NCBI RefSeq assembly: GCF_022348085.1
Contig: NZ_JAKRFN010000005.1
Coordinates: 248,001 to 312,000, forward strand
Source: Mycobacterium sp. PSTR-4-N
GTDB lineage: Bacteria; Actinomycetota; Actinomycetes; Mycobacteriales; Mycobacteriaceae
DNA length: 64,000 nt
Direction of reading: 5' to 3'
The position numbers were made by a program, and so were the translations under genes. A model generated the notes under the pieces. The model searched no databases and was not told the DNA's origin. It worked only from the letters and a program-made list of their open reading frames with translations. Of this stretch, positions 27,261-34,768 are shown in pieces. Each line of letters begins with the position of its first letter. Position 1 is the stretch's first letter.

Positions 27261-27395
27261 AGGTGTTTCCTCTCGAACGGGGGCGGTGGGCGACGGCTAC
27301 CCGATACGGCGGTGAGAAACCTGTCAACATCCTGAAAGCGCGCTGGCAGTGCGCATCCGGCGATTGCCGCACGCTGTCGTGACTCCGATGTTGTG

Positions 27396-27449
27396 CGGTA
27401 CGGTCCCGTGTCGTACCGTCAACGAAGTTGATTAGCGATCCTAGCGATC
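27396..27449. promoter_or_regulatory. Inverted and direct repeats upstream of mmpS-mmpL
   Basis: CGGTACG (27396-27402) and CGTACCG (27412-27418) form 7-base inverted arms with a 9-base spacer. Just downstream, TAGCGATC occurs twice (27433-27440 and 27442-27449) with one base between. Together they sit 45-98 bases before the mmpS ATG, where operator and promoter would lie. The regulator is not adjacent and not known. The rest of the gap from 27261 shows nothing else I can name. Confidence 0.45.
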
Positions 27450-27493
27450 TCCGAACGGTCCGCGCCTTGTCGCCGCTCCTGAAAGGCCAATGC

Positions 27494-27940
27494 ATGCAGC
27501 GGGATTCGTTCGCCCGGCGGCTCGGGCGACGGTGGCCGCTGCTCGTTGCGGTTGTGGTGATCGCCGTGGCCGGATTCGCGGTCTACCGGTTGCACGGGAT
27601 CTTCGCCTCGGGCGACGTCACCGCCACCCCCAGCGGATCGGACAGCCAGATCGTGCCGTTCAACCCCAAGCACGTCGTCCTCGACGTCTTCGGTCCGCCC
27701 GGCACCACCGCCACCGTCACCTACCTCGACGTGCACGCCCAGCCGCAGAAAGCGCTCGGCGTCGCGCTGCCCTGGTCTTACGACGCCGTCACCACCGACC
27801 CCGCCGTCTTCGTCAATGTCGCCGCTCAGGGCGACGGCAACTCCATCGGTTGCCGAATCACGATCGACGGCCAGGTCAAAGACGAGAAGCAGGTGAACAC
27901 GCTGAACGCCTACACCTTCTGCCTGGACAAGTCCGGATGA
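27494..27940 (+). CDS. mmpS: MmpS-family membrane accessory protein
   Basis: A 148-residue protein with one N-terminal membrane helix ([22 protein letters not shown], about residues 12-33) and a periplasmic beta-sandwich ending in the paired-cysteine pattern [10 protein letters not shown] and YTFCLDKSG, typical of MmpS proteins. It works with the co-transcribed MmpL transporter as a periplasmic adaptor for lipid or siderophore export. The ATG at 27494 is chosen for GAAAGG seven bases before it. Its stop overlaps the mmpL start as ATGA. Confidence 0.9.
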   Translation: MQRDSFARRLGRRWPLLVAVVVIAVAGFAVYRLHGIFASGDVTATPSGSDSQIVPFNPKHVVLDVFGPPGTTATVTYLDVHAQPQKALGVALPWSYDAVTTDPAVFVNVAAQGDGNSIGCRITIDGQVKDEKQVNTLNAYTFCLDKSG

Positions 27941-30828
27941 GCGCGCCGATGTCCTGGCGATCCGTCCCCGATCTGATCCGGCGTTTCTCGGTGCTGATCG
28001 CGCTGTTCTGGCTCGCGACGGCCGTTCTCACCAACGTGTTCGTACCGCAGCTGGAGACGGTCGCCGAGTCCCACAACGTCTCGCTGAGCCCGCAGGACGC
28101 GCCGTCGCTGCAGGCCAGCAAGCGCATCGGCAAGGACTTCGGGGAGTACGACTCCGACAGCTCCGCGATGATCGTCCTGGAAGGCGACCAACCCCTCGGG
28201 GCCGAGGCGCATCGCTACTACGACGGGCTCGTCGCCAAACTCGAACAGGACACCACCCACGTCCAGCACATCCAGAACTTCTGGGGTGACCCGCTGACCG
28301 CGGCGGGTTCGCAGAGCTCCGACGGCAAGGCCGCACTCGTGCAGGTGTTCCTGGCCGGAAACCAGGGCGAGTCGCTGGCCAACGAGTCCGTCGACTCGGT
28401 GCGCGACATCGTCGACGACACCCCGGCCCCGCCCGGGGTGAAGGCCTACGTGACGGGCCCGGCGCCGCTGATCACCGACCAGTTCGAGGTCGGGCGGCAG
28501 GGCACGCTGAAGACCACGCTGATCACCATCGGCGTCATCGCGGTCATGCTGATGGTCTACTTCCGGCGACTGACCACGGTGTTCTTCGTGATCTTCACCG
28601 TGATGATCGAATTGACCGCATCACGCGGTGTGGTCGCGGTCCTGGCCAACGCCGGCATCATCGAGCTCTCCACCTACTCCACGAACCTGTTGACCCTGCT
28701 GGTCATTGCGGCCGGAACCGACTACGCGATCTTCATCCTCGGCCGCTTCCACGAGGCGCGCTACGCCGGCCAGGACCGGATCGCGGCGTTCACGACCATG
28801 TATCACGGCACCGCGCACATCATCCTCGGGTCCGGGTTGACCATCGCCGGCGCGGTGCTGTGCCTGACCTTCACCCGGCTGCCGTACTTCCAGAGTCTCG
28901 GGGTGCCTGCCGGCATCGGCGTGCTCGTCGCCGTGGTGGCCGCGCTGACGTTGGCGCCGGCGCTGCTGGCGATCGGTCGGCACTTCGGACTCTTCGAGCC
29001 GGCGAGGCCGATGAGCACCCGCGGGTGGCGGCGGATCGGCACGGCAATCGTGCGCTGGCCGGGCCCCATCCTGGTGGCCACCGTCGCGATCGCGCTGATC
29101 GGTCTGCTGGCGCTGCCGAATTACAAGACCAACTACGACAACCGCACGTACATGCCCGCCGACTCGCCGGCCAACGTCGGCTACGCGGCCGCGGAGCGGC
29201 ACTTCTCCCAGGCCCGGTTGGAGCCCGAGCTGCTGATGGTCGAGGCGGACCACGACCTGCGCAATCCGACCGACATGATCCTGCTCGAGCGGGTTGCCAA
29301 GGCCGTCTTCCACACCGACGGCATCGCGCAGGTGCAGTCGATCACGCGTCCGCTGGGCACTCCGCTGGACCACACGTCGATCCCGTTCCAGCTCAGCGCC
29401 AGCAGTGCGGCCCAGATCAACTCGCTGCCCTTCCAAAAGGCCCGCACCGCCGACCTGCTCAAGCAGGTCGGTGTCATCAACGATTCGATCAACACGTTGC
29501 GCAAACAGTATGAGCTGCAACAACAGTCGGCAGCAGTGACCGACGAGCAGACCAGGGCGTTCGCCCAGACCGTCGCGACGGCCCAGGACCTGCGGGACAA
29601 GATCGCCAACTTCGACGATTTCTTCCGGCCGATCCGCAACTACTTCTACTTCGAGCCGCACTGCTACGACATCCCGATCTGCTGGGCGCTGCGGTCACTG
29701 TTCGACGCCCTCGACGGCATCAACGACCTGACCGACCAGCTCGCCAACGTCGCAGGCAGCATCGCGAAACTCGATGCGCTGCAACCGAAGCTGCTGGCTC
29801 TCATTCCGCCACAGATCAGCGATCAGCAGACCAACCGCGATCTGACCATGACCAACTACGCCACCCAATCCGGGCTGAACGAGCAGAACTCGCGGGCGCT
29901 GGAGAATTCGACGCAGCTCGGCGCGGCGTATGACGCGTCGAAGACCGACGACTCGTTCTACCTGCCGCCGGAAGCATTCACCAATCCCGAATTCCAACGC
30001 GGGCTCAAGCTCTTCCTCTCACCCGATGGCAAGGCCGCGCGGATGATCATCACCCACGAGGGCGATCCAGCGACCACCGAGGGCATCTCGCACATCGACG
30101 CGATCCGGCATGCGGCGGTCGAGGCCGTCAAAGGCACGCCGTTGGCGGGTTCGCGCATCTTCATCGCCGGTACCGCGGCCACCTACAAGGACATCGCCGA
30201 CGGCGCGAAGTACGACCTGATGATCGCGGGCATCGCGGCGCTGTGCCTGATTCTTCTGGTGATGATGTTCATCACGCGCAGCATCGTCGCGGCGTTCGTC
30301 ATCGTCGGCACCGTGGCGCTCTCGCTCGGCGCGTCGTTCGGGCTGTCGGTCCTGATCTGGCAGGACCTGCTGGGCATCCAGCTGTACTGGATCGTGTTGG
30401 CGCTGGCCATCATTCTGTTGCTGGCTGTCGGCTCCGACTACAACCTGCTGCTGATCTCCCGCTTCAAGGAGGAGATCGGGGCCGGTCTGAACACAGGGAT
30501 CATCCGGGCCATGGCGGGCTCCGGGTCGGTCGTGACGGCGGCCGGGCTGGTGTTCGCGGCCACGATGGCGTCGTTCCTGTTCGCCGATCTGCGCATTCTC
30601 GGTCAGATCGGTACGACGATTGCGCTCGGTCTGCTGTTCGACACCCTGATCGTGCGGTCGTTCATGACGCCGGCGGTTGCCGCCCTGCTGGGCCGCTGGT
30701 TCTGGTGGCCCCTGCGGGTGCGGCCGAGGCCGGCGAGTCAGATGCTGCAGCCCTACGGGTCACGCGCGGCGGTGCGGCAGTTGCTGCTGTGGGAGGACGA
30801 CGACCCGGCGGTCAGGCACGCGAAGTAG
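27937..30828 (+). CDS. mmpL: MmpL-family RND transporter
   Basis: A 963-residue RND transporter of the MmpL4/5-like group, with about 11-12 membrane helices and two large periplasmic loops (about 45-190 and 400-755). Proton-relay Asp-Tyr pairs are seen in [14 protein letters not shown] (first half) and [14 protein letters not shown] (second half). The second loop is long, with coiled-coil-like stretches, and CYDIPICW has two cysteines. It exports a lipid, siderophore or drug. The ATG at 27937 overlaps the mmpS stop. The cargo cannot be told from sequence. Confidence 0.92.
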   Translation: MSAPMSWRSVPDLIRRFSVLIALFWLATAVLTNVFVPQLETVAESHNVSLSPQDAPSLQASKRIGKDFGEYDSDSSAMIVLEGDQPLGAEAHRYYDGLVAKLEQDTTHVQHIQNFWGDPLTAAGSQSSDGKAALVQVFLAGNQGESLANESVDSVRDIVDDTPAPPGVKAYVTGPAPLITDQFEVGRQGTLKTTLITIGVIAVMLMVYFRRLTTVFFVIFTVMIELTASRGVVAVLANAGIIELSTYSTNLLTLLVIAAGTDYAIFILGRFHEARYAGQDRIAAFTTMYHGTAHIILGSGLTIAGAVLCLTFTRLPYFQSLGVPAGIGVLVAVVAALTLAPALLAIGRHFGLFEPARPMSTRGWRRIGTAIVRWPGPILVATVAIALIGLLALPNYKTNYDNRTYMPADSPANVGYAAAERHFSQARLEPELLMVEADHDLRNPTDMILLERVAKAVFHTDGIAQVQSITRPLGTPLDHTSIPFQLSASSAAQINSLPFQKARTADLLKQVGVINDSINTLRKQYELQQQSAAVTDEQTRAFAQTVATAQDLRDKIANFDDFFRPIRNYFYFEPHCYDIPICWALRSLFDALDGINDLTDQLANVAGSIAKLDALQPKLLALIPPQISDQQTNRDLTMTNYATQSGLNEQNSRALENSTQLGAAYDASKTDDSFYLPPEAFTNPEFQRGLKLFLSPDGKAARMIITHEGDPATTEGISHIDAIRHAAVEAVKGTPLAGSRIFIAGTAATYKDIADGAKYDLMIAGIAALCLILLVMMFITRSIVAAFVIVGTVALSLGASFGLSVLIWQDLLGIQLYWIVLALAIILLLAVGSDYNLLLISRFKEEIGAGLNTGIIRAMAGSGSVVTAAGLVFAATMASFLFADLRILGQIGTTIALGLLFDTLIVRSFMTPAVAALLGRWFWWPLRVRPRPASQMLQPYGSRAAVRQLLLWEDDDPAVRHAK

Positions 30829-30834
30829 CCGGGC

Positions 30835-31311
30835 TCAGACGTGCGCGGGTGTGCGCTGCTCCATCGGCTCGGTGTCGAGCACCTCGACGTCGCGCAGCTT
30901 GCCCTTCAGCGCGGCGACGCGCCGGAGTTGATTGGCCATGTTCAGCGATGTCAGCATCGGGATTCCGCCGATGAACGTCCGGAACGACGGGTGCCCCCCG
31001 TCGAGGTGCAGGACGAACATGCACCCCACGACGTAGAAGAACCCGAGGGTGAACAGCGCGGCGGGAATGGCGTAGGCGAGTGGGGAGCGGGCGTCGTCGA
31101 TCAGCTCGGCCGCATAGCGGGCTTCATCACGTGTCAGCGGTTGCCGCTTCCGTAGCTTCGCCAGCACCTCCTTGTGCGCGCCGACGGTGTCACCCAACGG
31201 GTGCGACGTCCGCCGCTCGAGGCGCCCGATGTAGGCGAAAACGCCAGTGGCGAAAACGATTTCGGCGACAGCGGCAAGCACCGTCAGATCGCCCCACAGA
31301 CCGAGACCCAC
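30835..31311 (-). CDS. Membrane protein of unknown function
   Basis: A 158-residue protein with an N-terminal helix (LTVLAAVAEIVFATGVFAYIG), a basic cytoplasmic-looking loop (about 29-72), a central hydrophobic stretch (AYAIPAALFTLGFFYVVGCMFVL) and a hydrophilic end. I recognise no family. The GTG at 31311 is preferred over a TTG 24 bases upstream because GAGGAG lies seven bases before it. It is convergent with mmpL, six bases apart, and divergent from a DedA gene. A function in membrane transport or envelope biology is only a guess. Confidence 0.7.
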   Translation of the reverse strand: MGLGLWGDLTVLAAVAEIVFATGVFAYIGRLERRTSHPLGDTVGAHKEVLAKLRKRQPLTRDEARYAAELIDDARSPLAYAIPAALFTLGFFYVVGCMFVLHLDGGHPSFRTFIGGIPMLTSLNMANQLRRVAALKGKLRDVEVLDTEPMEQRTPAHV

Positions 31312-31341
31312 GATGGAACTCCTCACGCTCGACAAGAAAGG

Positions 31342-31356
31342 TTACCCGGGCTAACT
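31342..31356. promoter_or_regulatory. Near-palindrome in the unknown-protein/DedA gap
   Basis: GTTACCCGGGCTAAC pairs at all but one arm position around a central base. It is in the 142-base gap between two divergent genes and could be an operator for either. No regulator is assigned. Confidence 0.35.
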
Positions 31357-31453
31357 GTTGTCGACGCAGGCTCACAGCAAGGACACAGGAAGGCTGGTCA
31401 CGGGCGCCCCTCGGTACCCTCGCGGGTGATCCCCCTCAGGAAAGGCTCCCCCG

Positions 31454-32083
31454 TTGACGACACAGTCCGCGACCGCTGTGGATGGTATTGCCGGCTGGAC
31501 GGTCGAGTTGATGGAGCGGTGGGGCGGCCTCGGTGCCGGCATCGCGATCGCGGCCGAGAACCTCTTCCCGCCGGTGCCGAGCGAGGTGATCCTGCCGATG
31601 GCGGGCTTCGCCGCACGCCTCGGCGACCTGTCGCTGGCCGAGGCGATCGCCGGTGCCACCGCGGGCTCCCTCGTCGGCGCCTGGCTGCTGTACGCGCTCG
31701 GGGCGTGGCTCGGGCACGACCGGATGCGTGCGTTGATCCTGCGGATTCCCCTCGTCGACGCCGAGGACGTCGACAGAACGACGGCATGGTTCGGCAAGCA
31801 CGGCGCCAAGGCGGTGCTGATCGGCCGCGTGATCCCGCTGTTCCGCAGCTTCATCTCGATCCCGGCAGGCGCCGAGCGCATGAACTTCGCGCTGTTCACG
31901 GTGCTGACGCTGCTCGGCAGCCTGGTGTGGAACAGCGCCCTGATCGGCGCGGGCTACGTGCTCGGGGCCAATTGGCACGCCATCGATCCGTACACCGCCG
32001 TCCTGCAGTACCTGGTGCTCGGCGCCGTCGCCCTCTGGACCGTCCGATTCGTCATCGCGCGGAGGCGTCGCGCCCGGGCGTAA
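31454..32083 (+). CDS. DedA-family membrane protein
   Basis: A 209-residue DedA/SNARE-associated membrane protein. PVPSEVILPMAGFAARLG (about residues 36-53) and GRVIPLFRSFISIPAGAERM (about 120-139) are the two hallmark segments, with helices on either side. DedA proteins act as lipid flippases or support proton-motive-force homeostasis. The start is TTG at 31454, supported by AGGAAAGG eight bases upstream; no better codon is near. It is followed by the MarR gene on the same strand after 33 bases; the MarR operator lies in that gap, so MarR has its own promoter. Confidence 0.87.
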   Translation: MTTQSATAVDGIAGWTVELMERWGGLGAGIAIAAENLFPPVPSEVILPMAGFAARLGDLSLAEAIAGATAGSLVGAWLLYALGAWLGHDRMRALILRIPLVDAEDVDRTTAWFGKHGAKAVLIGRVIPLFRSFISIPAGAERMNFALFTVLTLLGSLVWNSALIGAGYVLGANWHAIDPYTAVLQYLVLGAVALWTVRFVIARRRRARA

Positions 32084-32085
32084 GA

Positions 32086-32103
32086 CACTTCGACATCGAA
32101 GCA
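32086..32103. promoter_or_regulatory. MarR-type operator site 1 (before the marR gene)
   Basis: CACTTCGACATCGAAGCA ends 13 bases before the MarR GTG. Its CTTCGA/TCGAAG arms and the right half TCGAAGCA are identical to the site at 33578-33595, and it shares both flanks with the site at 33612-33629. Autoregulation by the adjacent MarR protein is the natural reading. Confidence 0.7.
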
Positions 32104-32116
32104 CTAGGGTGGTGCG

Positions 32117-32605
32117 GTGGCCGACTCGTTGAACCCCGAGCAACTGCGGGCGTACTTCGCGTTGATGGAGTCGGTCAGCCTTCTGCAGTACGCGGTCCGC
32201 CAACAGCTCCACGGCGACGGCGGCCTGAGCTACGTGCAGTTCGAGATCCTCGCGAAGCTCTCGGACAACGATCGACCGCTCACGATGACCGAGCTTGCCG
32301 ACGGCGTGGTCTACAGCCGTTCCGGACTGACCCACCAGGCCGGCCTTCTGGAACGGCAGGGCTTGATCACGCGCACCCCGTCGCCCGACGACCAGCGCGC
32401 CACCGTCGTCGAGATCACCGAAGCGGGCCGCGACCGGGTGGCGGCGGTGCTGCCGGGGCACATCGAGGTCGTGCGGGAGTTGCTCTTCGACGCGCTGTCC
32501 GTCCGCGACGTGCGTGTACTCGCGGACATGATGAGCGCGGCGCGCGACCACATGCGTGCTCGCCCGCCGCGCTCCGCGGCCCGCCGCCGCCACCGCGCCG
32601 ACTGA
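32117..32605 (+). CDS. MarR-family transcriptional regulator
   Basis: A 162-residue MarR repressor. The winged helix includes LTMTELADGVVYSRSGLTHQ (recognition helix) followed by GLITRTPSPDDQRATVVEIT (wing), at about residues 56-98. The GTG start lies directly after an operator-like site. Its regulon seems to include the convergent NADP-dependent oxidoreductase, whose promoter carries two sites of the same sequence. MarR proteins of this type usually respond to phenolic or oxidising compounds; the ligand is unknown here. Confidence 0.88.
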   Translation: MADSLNPEQLRAYFALMESVSLLQYAVRQQLHGDGGLSYVQFEILAKLSDNDRPLTMTELADGVVYSRSGLTHQAGLLERQGLITRTPSPDDQRATVVEITEAGRDRVAAVLPGHIEVVRELLFDALSVRDVRVLADMMSAARDHMRARPPRSAARRRHRAD

Positions 32606-32611
32606 CCGGCG

Positions 32612-33556
32612 TCAGTTCCCCGCGGGGACGAGCAACGTCTTACCGTGCAGGCGGCCGCTGTCGGAGTCGTCGTGCACGGCGGCGGTCTCTGCGAGGGGGC
32701 GGCGATCGGCGACCTCGATGCGCAGCTGCCCCTCGTCGACGCGCGTGACCAGCGCGGCCAGTTGGGCGGCATCGCTGCGGACAAACACCCGCTGTGTGCG
32801 GACACCCCGTGGCGGCTCCTCGGGTCCGAACACCATGGTGCCCACGTGGAATCCGCCGTCGGCGATCAGGCTGATCAGTTCCCGCGTCTGTTCGTCGGTG
32901 GTGGAGACGAGGTTCAGGACGACGTCGAACGGGGCGCCTTCGACCTGGATGGGCGAGTGGGTGTAGTCGATGTGGGCGACCAGCTGGTCGGCCCCGAGGC
33001 CCAGCAGCCGCTGCGCGTCCCGGTCCCTGGTCGTCGCCGTGACGTGTGCGCCGGCCTGCTTCGCCAATTGCACGGCGTACCCCCCGACGGCTCCCGATGC
33101 CCCGTTGATCAGCACTCGCTGTCCTGATGTGAGCCCGGCGATCTCGAACAGGGCCTGCCAGGCGGTCAGCGCAGGCTCGGGCAGCGCGGCGGCGTCGGCC
33201 AGGGGCACCGAGGTGGGAGCCGCGGCCAACGCCTGCGCGGGCACCACGGCGTACTCGGCGGCCGCGCCGTCCGCATCGAGAGGCAGGAACGCCACCACGG
33301 CGTCGCCGACGGTCCACCCGGTCACGCCGTCGCCCAGCTCAGCGACCGTGCCGGCCACGTCCACACCCGGGATGTGGGGGAACGCGACCTGGTAGACCTC
33401 GGCGAGGTAACCGCCCCGGATGCCCGCGTCCACCGGGTTGAACGAGGTGGCTGCGACCTCGACCAGCACCTGCTGCGGCCCGGGTGTCGGGCGCGGCGCG
33501 TCCTCGTAACGCAGCACGTCACTGCTGCCGTATTCGTGGTACCGGATTGCCTTCAT
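32612..33556 (-). CDS. NADP-dependent quinone oxidoreductase (MDR family)
   Basis: A 314-residue zinc-free medium-chain reductase. The N-terminal MKAIRYHEYGSSDVLRYEDAP, the NADP motif INGASGAVGGYAVQLAK (about residue 147) and the C-terminal GKTLLVPAG are standard for the group related to quinone oxidoreductase/zeta-crystallin. It probably detoxifies quinones or other electrophiles. The promoter region has a perfect 18-bp palindrome and a second related site, and the MarR gene encoding the likely repressor is convergent seven bases away. This is a coherent regulator/detoxification unit. Confidence 0.88.
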   Translation of the reverse strand: MKAIRYHEYGSSDVLRYEDAPRPTPGPQQVLVEVAATSFNPVDAGIRGGYLAEVYQVAFPHIPGVDVAGTVAELGDGVTGWTVGDAVVAFLPLDADGAAAEYAVVPAQALAAAPTSVPLADAAALPEPALTAWQALFEIAGLTSGQRVLINGASGAVGGYAVQLAKQAGAHVTATTRDRDAQRLLGLGADQLVAHIDYTHSPIQVEGAPFDVVLNLVSTTDEQTRELISLIADGGFHVGTMVFGPEEPPRGVRTQRVFVRSDAAQLAALVTRVDEGQLRIEVADRRPLAETAAVHDDSDSGRLHGKTLLVPAGN

Positions 33557-33577
33557 GGTGTCCTCCTCCAGCTCATG

Positions 33578-33595
33578 TGCTTCGAATTCGAAGCA
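33578..33595. promoter_or_regulatory. MarR-type operator site 2 (perfect palindrome)
   Basis: TGCTTCGAATTCGAAGCA is fully self-complementary over 18 bases and lies 21 bases upstream of the oxidoreductase ATG. It matches site 1 at 14 of 18 positions, including all of TCGAAGCA. Its centre is 34 bases from that of site 3, about three helical turns, so two dimers could bind on the same DNA face. Confidence 0.75.
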
Positions 33596-33611
33596 TCTGG
33601 AGGCTGCAACT

Positions 33612-33629
33612 CACTTCACTGTCGAAGCA
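33612..33629. promoter_or_regulatory. MarR-type operator site 3
   Basis: CACTTCACTGTCGAAGCA keeps the outer CACTTC and the TCGAAGCA half found in site 1, differing only in the central four bases. It lies upstream of the perfect site 2 in the oxidoreductase promoter. Confidence 0.6.
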
Positions 33630-33658
33630 TTCCCGAGAGCCCGGAGGTCTTGCGGTGG

Positions 33659-34690
33659 TCAGGAAAACCGGACCGCGAGGGTGGCGAGGCCGAAGATCTT
33701 CTTGCCGGCCGACTTCGCGCCCACGATCAGGACCCCCGACCGCGTCTCGGGGTCCAGAGACTTCACCTTGCCGCTGAACTCGACGTCGGCGCCCTCCTTG
33801 GCCGACACGATCGCCGGCGCCGACAACCGCACGGCGAATCGCAGCGCCGCGCCGGGATCACCGGTCCACGACGAGGCGAATCCGGCGCCCAAGCCCATCG
33901 TCAGCATGCCGTGCGCGATCACATCGGGCAGCCCGGCCAGCTTGGCGATGTCCTCGTCCCAATGAATGGGGTTGGCGTCGCCGGCCACGCCGGCGTAGTT
34001 GACCAGGTCGCCCCGCGAGAGCCGGGTGTGGTGCACGGGGATCTCCTCGCCGGCGGCCACGTCGTCGAACGCCCGCGAGCCCGGCGTCCGCGTCGAGCCA
34101 CCGTCGGACACCCGGACGTCACCGTCGGGCCGCACCGTCTTCTCGTAGCCCTCTTGCGATCCTCCGATGTCGAGGATGTTCATGTCGTGCATCATCGCGT
34201 TCTGCACCGCGGTCTTGACGTCGGCGCCGATGTCCTCGGCCGTCACCCCGACCACCGTGGTGTGCAGTGTGTGCACCCGCTCGCCTGCGGCGTCGGTGAA
34301 CGTGTTGGTGACGGTGATCAGGTCACGCCCGGCGATGCGGCGTACCGAGGTCAGTTCGACGTCGATATTCAGCTCGTCGCCCGCCACGATCGGGCGGTGC
34401 TGCTCGAAGACCTCCTCGGTCTGCATGTAGGTGTCGTAGCCGACGACCACCTCTTCGAACATCCGGCGGTTGCACTGCATCCCCGGCGCCGAGGTGAATG
34501 TCAGCGGCGCGATCAGGTCGGCGTAGCCGAGGGCAGCGGCGGCGTCGACGTCCCAATGTGCCGGGTGGTAGTCCTGCACGGCGCGGGCATACTCGCGCAA
34601 CTTCTCGCGGCCGACGAGGTACGTGCCGTCCATCTGGTAGTAGTGGCCCACCCGGGCTTCCAACGGCGACGTTTCGGCTGCGGCAGTCAT
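33659..34690 (-). CDS. Fused HadA/HadB-like (3R)-hydroxyacyl dehydratase
   Basis: A 343-residue double hot-dog protein. The N-terminal half (about 10-160) resembles HadA-type subunits (YARAVQDYHPAHWDVDAAAA), and the C-terminal half (about 200-343) resembles HadB, with the hydratase-2 catalytic pattern YAGVAGDANPIHWDEDIAKL including the Asp and His, then IAHGMLTMG. HadA/HadB-type enzymes remove water from (3R)-hydroxyacyl chains in FAS-II or beta-oxidation. Fusion into one chain is a known mycobacterial variant. It is divergent from an arylsulfatase and upstream of the MarR-regulated oxidoreductase on the same strand. Confidence 0.82.
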   Translation of the reverse strand: MTAAAETSPLEARVGHYYQMDGTYLVGREKLREYARAVQDYHPAHWDVDAAAALGYADLIAPLTFTSAPGMQCNRRMFEEVVVGYDTYMQTEEVFEQHRPIVAGDELNIDVELTSVRRIAGRDLITVTNTFTDAAGERVHTLHTTVVGVTAEDIGADVKTAVQNAMMHDMNILDIGGSQEGYEKTVRPDGDVRVSDGGSTRTPGSRAFDDVAAGEEIPVHHTRLSRGDLVNYAGVAGDANPIHWDEDIAKLAGLPDVIAHGMLTMGLGAGFASSWTGDPGAALRFAVRLSAPAIVSAKEGADVEFSGKVKSLDPETRSGVLIVGAKSAGKKIFGLATLAVRFS

Positions 34691-34692
34691 GA

Positions 34693-34717
34693 CTGCGTGA
34701 TCTTACGCGTGACGCAG
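34693..34717. promoter_or_regulatory. Short inverted/direct repeats in the dehydratase/sulfatase gap
   Basis: CTGCGT (34693-34698) and ACGCAG (34712-34717) are inverted, and GCGTGA is repeated directly at 34695-34700 and 34707-34712. The cluster lies just before the HadAB-like start and 52 bases before the sulfatase start. A regulator site is possible but the arms are short. Confidence 0.3.
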
Positions 34718-34768
34718 CGGGCACCTTTGTCGCAGACTGTGTGCGCACCGCTCGGCGAAGGAGATCAG

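Noticed and set aside
33374..34768. N-terminal extension of the arylsulfatase frame
   Set aside because: These codons lie opposite the HadAB-like gene, and a ribosome site AAGGAG with GTG at 34769 gives a normal sulfatase start.
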